NCBI GenBank assembly: GCA_023451825.1
Contig: JAEXYA010000007.1
Span: 19,015 to 83,014 of the forward strand
DNA length: 64,000 nt
Reading direction: 5' to 3'
DNA from: Pseudomonadota bacterium
Lineage (GTDB): Bacteria; Pseudomonadota; Alphaproteobacteria; Rhizobiales; Xanthobacteraceae
A program made the position numbers and the translations under genes. This document shows positions 1-11,100 of this stretch, in pieces. Each line of letters starts with the position of its first letter. The first letter of the stretch is position 1. The notes beneath the pieces are model-generated. The model did no database searches. It had not been told where the DNA came from and saw nothing but the letters and a program-made list of their open reading frames with translations.

Positions 1-375
1 ACGCTGACCATCGTACCCGGTCCCGCCGTCGATACGCTACGTGCGTCTTTCGCGCGCTATCAGCCTTATTTCGCCGACATCCAGGAATGGCTGAGCACGG
101 CGCATTGTCTGGACGACACAGCCGCGACGACAGGGACAGCGATCAGATTCCAGCTATGGCTTGATCGATCCGGCAACGTGTCGCAGGCAAAAGTTCTCGG
201 GCGAGATCGGGCCATCCCGATCTACCAGCGGTTCGAGCAGCGGATGCGCGGGCTCAATATCGGCAAGGCGCCGCCGAATGGGCTGCCTCAACCTGTTACT
301 ATGGTGGCCTATCCTCCGTCGGCCGAAGACATCGCTGCGTGTTCCGAAATCAAGTCTTCGCAGGGCGGGCGATGA
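1..375 (+). CDS. C-terminal fragment of a TonB-like protein (5' end outside window)
   Basis: The reading frame is open from base 1 and stops at 373-375, leaving 124 residues of a longer protein. The last 80 residues (RFQLWLDRSGNVSQAKVL, then KAPPNGLPQPVTMV) resemble the TonB C-terminal fold, where a strand with G-x-V is followed by a proline-rich turn and a final strand. It lies 46 bp upstream of the ECF sigma gene on the same strand. In related bacteria, TonB-like or secretin/TonB short-domain proteins accompany FecI/FecR pairs and two-partner secretion genes, which fits this position. The assignment rests on pattern only; the N-terminal part that would settle it is missing. Confidence 0.5.
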   Translation, partial: TLTIVPGPAVDTLRASFARYQPYFADIQEWLSTAHCLDDTAATTGTAIRFQLWLDRSGNVSQAKVLGRDRAIPIYQRFEQRMRGLNIGKAPPNGLPQPVTMVAYPPSAEDIAACSEIKSSQGGR

Positions 376-421
376 CACGCATCGTGTCCAACGCACCAGC
401 AAACAGGCGTGGCGGGGCGGT

Positions 422-982
422 ATGAGCGATGTCAGCCGCGAACGCCTGCGGCACGTATTCCTGCAGGGCTATGACGACCTTAAAGTCCGGTTAGCCAGGC
501 GGCTGGGTTCGTCCGAACTCGCCGGCGATGCGCTACAGGACACATGGCTGCGGATCGAGCGTGCGGCCATCGGGCCTGTCGCACGGCCGAAGCCATATAT
601 TTTCCGTATTGCCTATAATATCGCGCTGGGACGGCTACGCGGAGAGCGAGATATGGTGACGTTAGAGGAGGTGAGAGAGGAATTACACCTCGTCGATGAA
701 GCTCCGTCTCCTTCGCAAGTGGTGGAAGCGCGGATAGACTTCGATCTGCTGCTTCGTGCCGCCGAGGAACTTCCTCCTCGCCAACGAGACATCCTGTTCG
801 CCGTGCGTCTCGATGGCGTGCCACTGCAGGAGATTGCACATAGGTTCGGCATTCCGGAGCGCACGGTGGCGCGTGAGCTGCGCCGCGCGCTTCTGCATTG
901 TGCAGCACGTGTCGATCGTAGATCGCACCAACGTCGTGGCCCCCGTGCTGCGGACGAGATCAAAGATAATGATGACGAATGA
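422..982 (+). CDS. ECF RNA polymerase sigma factor, FecI type
   Basis: A 186-residue sigma-70 family protein of ECF length. Region 2 is residues about 15-75 (DALQDTWLRIERA, then PYIFRIAYNIALGRLR). Region 4 is about 110-165 (ELPPRQRDILFAVRLDGV, then the helix-turn-helix QEIAHRFGIPERTVARELR). The ATG at 422 follows the purine-rich GGCGGGGCGG; the frame stays open further upstream, but those codons overlap the preceding gene and look non-coding. The next gene is an anti-sigma FecR protein, the classical FecI-FecR arrangement in which an outer-membrane signal releases the sigma factor. No TonB receptor is visible in the window. The likely target is the giant exoprotein gene downstream (inference). 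Confidence 0.9.
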   Translation: MSDVSRERLRHVFLQGYDDLKVRLARRLGSSELAGDALQDTWLRIERAAIGPVARPKPYIFRIAYNIALGRLRGERDMVTLEEVREELHLVDEAPSPSQVVEARIDFDLLLRAAEELPPRQRDILFAVRLDGVPLQEIAHRFGIPERTVARELRRALLHCAARVDRRSHQRRGPRAADEIKDNDDE

Positions 983-1025
983 CCGAAGCGGGGAAAATGA
1001 CCGATGCGGTGGCGGGAGCGGCGGT

Positions 1026-2012
1026 ATGACGGGTGATCATCTGTCTCATCCTAGCCAACTGGATGACGAAGCTTGCGTGTGGGTCGAGCGTTTCGCCACG
1101 GGCAAAGGCCGTCGCGACGACGTATCTGCCCTTAAAGAATGGATGGCGCGCAGTCCTGCACATGCTGAAGCCTTCGACCGCATCAGTCGAACATGGTCGT
1201 CGCTCGATGTCGTCGGTACGACGTTGGCGACAGCGGGCCTAATCTCGCGTGGCCGCACACAAGCGCGACCTGCTACTGCACGTGTCAGCGTCGGGCGACG
1301 TGCGTTTCTCGGTGGCGCATTGGCCGCATCGGCAGCGGGCGTCGCAGTCGCCATGGTGCGGCCACCTCTGGATCTGTGGCCCTCGCTGCGTGAATTGACA
1401 GCTGACATCCGCACGCGGCCCGGTGAGCGGCGGAAGTTGGCTTTCGATCAACATGTGTCGATCGATATGAATACGCGCACCAGTGTCACAATGGGACCCA
1501 CGGGGTCCGAAGCGAGACTGGTGACCGGTGAGGTCACGGTCTCCGCGATGCGTACCGAAACGGGTTTCGTGCTTGCAGCCATGGATGGTCGCGTCATCGC
1601 TGGCGATGCGCGGTTCAATGTCCGCATCACTGACGACGATGCCGTTTGCGCCACGTGTATCGCCGGCAGTTTGCGCGTGGAACAACACGCCAAAGCGATC
1701 TCGCTGACCGCAGGAGAGCAGGTCACTTATTCAGATTCGGGGATGGCAGAGCCCGCAAAAATCGATCCGGGCACGGTGACGGCCTGGAACGACGGCATCG
1801 TCGTGTTCGACGCCGCTCCTGTCTCGCAGGTGATCACGGAGATCAACCGCTATCGTCCCGGAAAAATCATTCTGACAAATGACGAATTGGGGCGCCGTCT
1901 GTTCAGCGCACGGCTCCGTGTCGAGAATATCGGCAATGTGGTGCGGCAAATCGAACTTGCATTTAACGCACGGGCCCGCGCCTTGCCGGGGGGCATCACG
2001 CTGCTCGGTTAG
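1026..2012 (+). CDS. FecR-family anti-sigma / sigma regulator
   Basis: A 328-residue FecR-like protein. Residues about 10-60 form the N-terminal DUF4880 region (DDEACVWVERFATGKGRRDD, then WMARSPAHAEAFDRI). A hydrophobic segment preceded by two arginines (RRAFLGGALAASAAGVAVAM, about residues 91-112) is the single membrane span. The periplasmic FecR domain follows (about 125-225: ERRKLAFDQHVSIDMNT, TGEVTVSA), then a C-terminal STN-like part with INRYRPGKIIL. The ATG at 1026 has GGGAG upstream and matches family starts; in-frame ATGs at 969 and 972 overlap the sigma stop and remain possible. It probably senses a periplasmic signal and controls the preceding sigma factor. Confidence 0.85.
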   Translation: MTGDHLSHPSQLDDEACVWVERFATGKGRRDDVSALKEWMARSPAHAEAFDRISRTWSSLDVVGTTLATAGLISRGRTQARPATARVSVGRRAFLGGALAASAAGVAVAMVRPPLDLWPSLRELTADIRTRPGERRKLAFDQHVSIDMNTRTSVTMGPTGSEARLVTGEVTVSAMRTETGFVLAAMDGRVIAGDARFNVRITDDDAVCATCIAGSLRVEQHAKAISLTAGEQVTYSDSGMAEPAKIDPGTVTAWNDGIVVFDAAPVSQVITEINRYRPGKIILTNDELGRRLFSARLRVENIGNVVRQIELAFNARARALPGGITLLG

Positions 2013-2134
2013 ACGGGCGCGACAGATTCTTTTCGATCGGCGTGTCAGTTTCCGGCGGCGCTGGCCATCAGCACATTGAAGGGGCGTGTTTGGCACGGCC
2101 CACAGTGCAAGCCACACATCGAAAAGGCGCCTCG

Positions 2135-5100
2135 ATGCCCGTCCGAGACATGATTGCTCCCGCCCATATCGCCAGCCTGTTCATTCAGCGGTCCGCTTTA
2201 CTGGCGACCGTCAGTGTCTCGGCGCTGTTTGCGATCGGTTCGGATGCGTCAGCGCGTGCGCTCAATGGCTCCGGTGTGTCTGCATCACCCGCAACGATCG
2301 CCGCGGGGCAGGCGCAGGCTGCACAGGCAACTGCGTCGCGCGCCGCGCAGGACGCACAGGACGCCATGAATCGTGCGACAGCCGCAATCCGCGCGGTGCA
2401 GGCGAGCCAGCAGGCAGCACGCGACGCCGCGCGCGCGCAACCGAATGTGGCCATCCCCAATGGACTCGTGCCGGGCGGGCTTCAGGTCGGGACGGGCCTG
2501 TGGCAGGGCGCCAATAGGCCAACCGAGAGTGCGGCTGGCGAGCGGACGACCGTCACCGTGAAACAACTCGAGCAGAAAGCCATCCTTGAATGGAATAGCT
2601 TTAATGTCGGCGCTAAGACGGATCTGTATTTCGATCAGCGTGCCGGCGGCACCAAATCGGCGGAATGGATCGTCCTCAACCGCGTGCTCGATTCGTCTAG
2701 CGCGCCGAGCAGAATCCTGGGCTCGATCAAGGCTGATGGACAGGTCTATGTCGTCAACCGCAACGGCATCGTTTTCGGTGGGGGCAGCCAGGTCAATGTT
2801 GGCTCTTTCATAGCTTCCTCGCTCCGCCTGACGAACGAACAGTTCATGGCGGGCATCGCGAAGCCGCTGCAGGTGGGCGGCAGCGCCGAGAATAGCTATT
2901 CGCCCCCGACCTTCGGTGAGCACGGTCCGGCCGTCAGGTTGGATTTGACTTCTGGCAACCAGACGCATCCCGCTGCTGTGCCGGGACGGCCGCCTGGCGA
3001 CGTCACGGTCGAGGCAGGAGCGGTGATTTCTGCTGCGGTAGGCGGTAAGGCCATGCTGTTTGCACCGCACGTCAATAATGGTGGCACGATTTCGGCGCAG
3101 AATGGCCAGGTCATCATGGCCGCAGGCGAACAGGTCTATCTCGCCCCATCCACAACCGTGCACGGACTGGACGTCGCGGTATCGGCATTCATGCCATGGC
3201 TGATCCCCGGCAGCGCGCCGTTCATGGCTCCAGGGCCAAATCCCGGCTTTCCATTTCTGTTGGAGTTACAGGACCGCGTCCTCGCCGTCATGGATCAGCG
3301 TGCCGCCGAAGTCGGCTACCGTGTGACGAATACGGGTGTCGTCACTTCCACCCGTGGCGATATCACGCTGCAGGGACGGGAAATCGTTCAGGCAGGCGTT
3401 CTTTATGCCAATACGGCGCTGAACAATTTGGGCGGCTCAGTGCGTCTGCAAGCATGGTCGCAGGGCGCGCTGAGCTATTTCATCGACGATGCACCGATGC
3501 TCAGGAGCTGGAAGTCCGGAACGCTGACGCTCGCGGAAAACAGCGTCGTTTCGGTCCAGCCCGATCTCAGCGATATCAGCCTGATCGAAGGCAGCGCGCT
3601 CAAAACGCGCTACGAGCCCGGCCGCGTGGAGATGCGTGGCAACGAGATCAACATCAAATCCGGCGCCAGTGTGATCGTGCCGGCGGGCAATATCAACATT
3701 CTCGCCAGTGCAAACCCGACGGCGCCACTGGAACCGAATTCCGGACTGGGCGGCATTGTCGATGGCAGCACGGTCAACATCGAAACGAATGCGTATCTCA
3801 GCGTCGCGGGCCTTCTCGATATCTCCATCGCGATGGAGCGCAACATTGTAGACGCCACGCTTGGCATCAACGAATTGCGCGACAGTCCGCTCTACCGTGA
3901 GACGGCGTTGCGCGGCCTCAAGATCAAGGTGGATCGACGCAATAGCGGCATCTTTACCGATGGTGTGATGGCGGGCGTGGAGTGGGGTGGAAAGCCCGGC
4001 GAATGGACGGGATCGCGGCTCGCCGATCTCTCGGCGTGGATCGGCAATGGCAAGACCGATCTCGGTGAGCTTTCCACGATTGGCGGTTCCATCTACATCA
4101 AGTCCGGCGGCTCGATCGTCACCCGGCCAGGCTCGATCATGGATATCGCTGGCGGCTCGGTGCGCTACCGGGATGGCTGGATCTCGACGACAAAACTGCT
4201 CGGTGCGGACGGGCGCATCTATGACATCGGCGCCGCAAGACCCGATCAGATGTACTTCGCGGCGTCCAACGGTTTCACACGTCGTCACGACCGATGGGGG
4301 ATCACCGAAGTATGGACGACCGTATTCGACCGAAGCGGAGCGCGCTTTGAGCGCGGATACACGGAAGGCCGTAATGCCGGCACGGTAACGCTCTATGCAG
4401 GCGAAGCTTTCGCGCTCGGAGGGAAGATTTCTGCCGGCGTTGTCACCGGCGAGCGACAAGCGTCGGGTAACGGGGCCGTCGCAGGCACGCTCACCATCGG
4501 GGACGATCAGGTGGCCAATGCCGGTTGGACGCCTGACCATGTGATTGTGACCGACAAGCCACTCACGCTCGCGGACGATCTAAGCAATATCGGCAAGTTC
4601 TACGACGCTGCCACGGGCCGCACGACGCTCTATCTCGACGCGGGCATGTTGAGCGAGTCAGGTCTCGGTAAGCTGGATCTCAATGTCGGCGCCGGTTTCG
4701 ATATCGCCGAGGGCGCAAAGCTCGTTCTCGATCCCGGCGCGACGCTGGCCGTCAATGGCACCGCGTCCCTCACGCTGGATCCAGTCCAGGTCAATATCGA
4801 TGGCGGCATTCGGATCGCCGGTGGCACCGTCAAATTCACCGGAACGATTCATGAAGCCTCGCTTGGGGCGAAGTCGGTCATCGATGTATCTGGACAGTGG
4901 ATCAACGAACTCACCGATGGCGTTTCGACAGCGCGACAACGGACCAATGGCGGCACGCTCGATCTCAGGGTCATCGCACTCAAGGTAGAGGCGGGTGCCA
5001 CGCTGGATGTTTCGGGCGGGGCTCTGCTTTCGGCGCGCTCCGGGAAGATCGGTCTGAAAGTCGGCGATGCCGGCGTGATCAACCTGACCAATATCGACGC

Positions 5101-8100
5101 AAAAAGTCTGAACCATCTCGATCTGCGCGGCTATGCGGCCGGTGCAGGTGGCAGCCTGTCGATCACGACCGATGCGGCCGTGCAGATTGGTGGCGATGCC
5201 CCCGCGGATGAAGCCGTGATGCATATCGCAGGCTCGCTGTTTTCGGATCGCGGTTTCCGCTCTTTCGGTATCGGGACCTCGCAGGGGATCACGGTGCCCG
5301 AGGGCGCCCGTCTGAAGCAGTTGGTCACCAGCATCGACCTGAGTGCGGCGTCCGTGCTCACGGCTGCGTCAGGCACCGCGACGACCGATGTGGGACGATT
5401 GACAGTCCTTCCGCTGTGGCAACGCGCGGCTCTGGCAAATAACATTGTCGGGCTCGATGCCGACGGCGACGTCGTCATCGGTGCCAACGCATGGATCGTT
5501 ACCGATGTCCGCGGCTCGGTGGGCATCGATGGTGCAAATCTGAAGATAGACGGCAGCATCGAAGCGCCTGCGGGATCGATCACGCTCAATGCTCTTCTAG
5601 GCAATGTCACGCTCGGCAATTCCGCGGCGCTGCTGGCGCGCGGTGTGCTGGTGTACCAACCAGGCCAGGCAGGGCGCGTCTCCGGCGAAGTGCTGGATGG
5701 CGGTTCGGTGACCGTGAACGCGATCAGTTACGCGATGGGGCCGGGGACGTTGATCGACGTGTCGGGCGCAGCCGGCATGATCGATAGCGCCGAGAAGGGG
5801 GCTGGCGCGATCACGCTGAACAGCAATGGCGGTGAGATCAGCTTCGTGGGCGGCGGCGTCATTCAAGGCAGGCTGTTTGCGCGCGCGGGCGGACCGAATG
5901 CCATGGGCGGAACGCTAACGGTGTCGAACGAAGGTGTCGGCGGTGGGCCCACTGCGTTCGAGATGTTGACGGGTCTGCTCGGGAATCTCGTCATGGACGA
6001 TACCAATGGTGATGGCGAGTACACCTGGGAAGATTCTCTCGATTACGATTACAGCGGCGTCTTCGGCTTTCCGAGCGGCCGGCCGTTCATCTTCACGCGA
6101 GAATTCGTCGATGCTTTCCGGCGTACACCGAAGTTCACTGTCGCAAAGACTGTTCCCTCCGGAGGCGGATATGCTCCAGTTGATCCGACGCAATACGGAT
6201 TCACAGCCCAGGATATCATCGCGCTCCGAGATCTCGTCGGCAGCGGCGGCCCCGATTGGGATCTGTTCAGCATAGGTGCAGCGCTTGCGAAAACACCTCC
6301 TGCGCCTACGCTGATCGACACCGTTGTCAACAACGGTGGCTTCGCCAATCTCTCGCTCGCAAGCGCCAGCACCATCGAACTGGACGCCGTCAATCTGTCG
6401 GTGAGCCGATCGATATCCATACGTGGCCCCGTGGTTTCGAACGGCACCAGTTCGACACTGGCGGCGCCTTATATTCAGATGATCGGCGGCGCAGCCGACG
6501 CGGCGGCGTTCCTGGCGGGGACGCTCAATCTCAAATCGGTGCAGACCGATATTCGCGACGGCAACAGCATTCGCGGATATCAACAGACCATCCTGCAAAG
6601 CGACATCATCCGGCTTACTTCATCGCAGGCGGTTCGCACGGCAAGCCTCACCGTCGATGGCGATCTGATCCTGAAAGCCGGCGCGATCTATCCTGACAGC
6701 AGGATCGATGCGACGATCACGGCAGGAAGCTCCATTACGGTACAGCAGAACGGAGCGGCTTCGCGACCGCTTTCCGCGGCGGGATCGTTGACGCTGCAGG
6801 CGCCGATTATCACCCAGGGCGGCACGTTGCTGGCGCCTTTCGGCTCGATCTCCCTCGATGCGAGCGACAGCCTGGCACTCACCGCCGGTAGTGTGACCTC
6901 GGTCTCGGGCGCTGGGCTGCACGCGCTATACGGCACGCTGATGAATGGTGAGACCTGGCAGGTCGATCCAGGCACGGGAGCGCCGGTCATGGTCACGGCT
7001 CCGCCGGAAAAGCGGATCACCCTGAAGGGCGCCAATGTCGCGGTCCGAAGCGGGGCCGTCGTGGATATCACCGGCGGCGGTGACCTTCGTGCCTGGGAAT
7101 TCGTGCCCGGTCCGGGCGGCTCGCATGACATCCTGAACATGCCGGGCATGTTCGCGATCCTGCCGTCGCAGGCTTCTGCTGCGTCCGATACGGGGCAGCG
7201 CGTCTGGCTGGCTGGCGGCAATGGCCTTGCTGCCGGATGGTACACGCTGTTGCCGGCGCGATACGCGCTGTTGCCAGGCGCTTATGCCGTTCAGATGGTG
7301 AAAGGCAGCGAGAGCACATTCTCCGCGGTTCGCACCAATATTCTCGCGGATGGCACGACGCTGATGTCGGGGCGTCTTGGCGATTCATTTTCCGGCACTG
7401 CGAATGAGCTAGGGTCGTCATGGCGTGTGATGTCCGGCACCGTGCTGCGGCAATACACGGAATACAACGAAGCATCGGCCAACTCATTCTTCGCGTCAGA
7501 GACCTTCAAGCTCGCGCAGTATCGTGAGAACGGCCAGAATATCGTGACGCCGCGGTCGCCGATCGACGCAGGCTCGGTTGTGTTCAAGGCTACTCAGGCG
7601 CTGACCCTCGACGGAAGTCTCAAGTCGTCGGCGCCGGGTGGCCGTGGCGGGTTGGTCGATATCGTTGCCGCCAAGATTGCCGTGCTGGGTGCCGGACAAG
7701 ATGGCGCAGACCTCAAGGCGAACGGATATCTGGTGCTCGATGCGACGAGCCTGAGCGGCTTCGGTGCGTCCAGCCTGCTGATTGGCGGCATGCGATCGGG
7801 CGACCCACGCGGCATCCGTCTCGAAGTGTCCGCCACCGATATCGTGGTTCGAAACAACGCCGCTTCGGCGCTCACCGGCCCGGAAGTCATTCTCGCGGCC
7901 AGCGGCCTCGTCGATGTCGGAGCGGGAAGCGTCATTCTCGCCAGAGGCGAGGCTACAGGCCGAACCGGCGACATCATTGTAAAGCCGCAAGTCGCGGCGG
8001 TCATGACGGATCCCGATGGCTGGGATGACGGCAATCCCGCGGATGACGTCGTGCTAACGCCGTCGAAGGACTACGGCGCCCTGATCCGCGTTTCCACCGG

Positions 8101-11100
8101 CGACGTGGCGCGCGTGCTGCGCGAAAACGTCGATACCATGATCGGTGGCGTTGTCAGCATCGGTGCAGGCGCGCGGCTTGACGGTGGCACAGCGCTGATG
8201 ATCGACGCGACACGGACCACCAATCTGTCTGGCTCGGCACAACTCTCCGCAGCGTCGCTGTCGGTGGCGTCCGGCCGGATTGGCCTTGGCGGCGGCAGCG
8301 ACGGGCTCGTCCTCTCGCTTCCGACATTGCAGCAATTGGCGAATACGCAGCATCTGACGCTGCGCAGCTATAGTTCGATCGACTTTCATGCGTCGCTCAA
8401 CTTTGGAGGCGCCGGACTTGCGCGGGTGACCCTCGATGCGGGGGCGCTCGCAGGCTATGGCAACAGCAACATCCTCGTCAGCGGCGACATCATCGCTCTG
8501 GAAAACAGCAGTGGCGGCATGGCCGTTGCTGGCAGCGGCACAGGCACGCTGTCGCTCACGGCGCGTGAACTAATCCTGGGCCAGGGGACGAAGACCGCCA
8601 GCGGTTTCAGCTCGGTCATCCTGACCGGAACCAACGGCATCGTCGGCCAGGGCAAAGGCGGGTTCGATGGCGGCACCGCTTCGCTCACGCTCGTGTCGCC
8701 GGTTTTGACCGGACGGCAGGCGGCCAACCAATCGATCTCGACCAATGGCGCGCTCAGCCTTGTCGGCACCGGCGGGACATCGACATTGGCGTCGGCCGAC
8801 AGCCTCGGCTCAATCCTCGCCTTGTCCGGCCGCAGTGTCGCGATCGGCGGCAGCATCATCGCTCTCGGCGGTGCGGTGACTGTGACTGCGACCGCCGGCA
8901 ACACGGTGATCGACACCGGCGGATCTATCGATGTCGGCGGCTTTGCCAAGCAATTCTTCGATGTCACCGAATATGCCGGCGCCGGCCGTATCAGTTTGGC
9001 GGCCATCGGCGGCGATATCCTGCTGCGAACAGGTGCGACGCTGAATCTCGCGGCTGTGGCGGGCGGCGGCAATGCCGGTAAGCTCGACGTCGCGGCCTTG
9101 GGTGGCGGTACGATCGCGCTTGACGGGACCATCGCGGCGCAGGCCGGCGCAGGTGGCAAGGGGGGCGCGTTCGCGCTCGATATCGGCGCGTTGCCGGACT
9201 TCGCCGGGCTCGGCACCAAGCTGAACGACGCCGGATTCTTCGCCTCGCGCCAATTCCGTATCCGCAACGGCAATGTGGAAATCGGTGGTCTGACCCGTGT
9301 CGATGATTTTGCACTGTCGGCCGATATCGGCACCGTCACCGTCACCGGCGTGATCGATGCCCGCGCCACCTATGGCGGACGCATCGCCATTGCCGGCGGC
9401 AACGGCGTGGTCATGCGGAATTCAGCCTCGCTCATGGCGGGCGCCACCGATGCCGTGCTTGGCTCCGGACGGGTCACGCTAGAGGCTGCCGATGGCCGGC
9501 TCGATGTGCAGGGCGGCACCATCGATGTGTCCGGCGGCGAGAGCGGCGTCGTCCGCTTCCGTGCCCGGCGCGAGGCGGGCCCGGATTTCATCAAGGTGGA
9601 CAATCTTTCCGCCAACATTCTCGGTGCTCGGCAGCGCGTGCTGGAAGGTGTCGCGACGTATCAGTCTACCGACGGTACGGTGGAGTCGCAGTGGGGCACA
9701 GCCGTCACCGAGGCCAATACATATTTTGGCAATCGAGCGGCGATCCTCGGTCGCCTCGGCAATCCCGTCGGCGTCACCGTCATGGCGGGCATCGAGATCA
9801 CCAGCAATGGTGACCTCGCGCTCGGGTCGGATCTTCATCTTGCCAACAGCTTCGATCCGTCGCTACGCATGGGCAGCCTGACGCTGCGGGCGGCGGGCAA
9901 CCTGAAGATCGACGGCAATATCAGCGACGGCTTCTCCAATGCCTCGACCTCGGGCGCGTTGCTGGCCGGCAAGTCATGGGATATCCGACTGGTCGCCGGC
10001 GCCGATCTCAGCGCCGCGAGTGCGCTCACCGTGACACCGCTCGCTGAGATCGCTGCGAATAGCGGCACGATCACCGTCGGCAGCGACACCGCCGGCAAGG
10101 TCATCCGCACCGGCACCGGCGACATCGCTGCGGTGGCCGGACGCAATCTGCATTTCGCCAACGCCGCCTCGGCGATCTATACGGCTGGCGAAATGGACAC
10201 CCGAACCTATACGGATTTCGCGCCGAGAGCCGATGCCGTCTACTCCATCGGCGGCGGGCATCTCTCCGTCTCGGCCGGCAGCGATATTTCGGTCAGTATC
10301 AAATCCAGTGAGGGGCAGTTCTTCGATTGGCTGATCCGTGCAGCATGGTTGAATCGTGATGACACATTCGTGTCGAGCCCTGGGTCACAATCGAGCTGGT
10401 GGGTCAAACACGGCGATTTCAAGCAAGGCGTCGGCGCCCTCGGCGGGGGCAATGTCTCGGTGAACGCCGGCGGAAATCTCGGTAATCTGGTGGTGGCGCT
10501 TGCGACGAATGGACGTGTCCATGGCGGCACGACGACGGTGGCGGACAAGGCTCTCCAGCTTGAGAATGGCGGCGTCATGACGGTCAGCGCTGGCGGTGCC
10601 ATCCTGGGCGGCCAGTACTATACCGGCCGCGGCGATGCGACGATCGATGCCGCTTCGTTCGGCGTGGGCCGCCAGGTGTCTTCCACGTCGGGAATTCTTA
10701 CGACGGTCGTCCCATTGTCGCCCATTCTTGCACTCGGCGACGCCACCATGGCCGTCACGACCGCGGGCGACATGCGGGTCCAGACGGTGGCCGATCCGCT
10801 CCTCGCTTATTCGGTGAACTCCGGCCCGTTCATGAGTGGATATTCCGACCGCACGGCCATCAAGCTTACATCGGTTGGCGGCGATATCACGCTGGTCAAC
10901 AGATCGCGGAGCAGCAACGATTTACCGGTCCGCGACAACAACGAATATCTGTCCGAATCCTCTGTCGGCAGGAGTGGAAACCGCTATCCGAGCCAAACGC
11001 GTATCTTGGCCCTCAATGGTTCGATTGCGAATTGGGGCGTGATCACCACCATGCCGGGCTCCTATCCCGAATTGCGCATCATCGCGGCAAAGGATGTCGC

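Noticed and set aside
161..421. N-terminal extension of the sigma factor gene
   Set aside because: The extra codons overlap the upstream gene, are Arg/Ser-rich and lack sigma motifs; the ATG at 422 has a better ribosome site.
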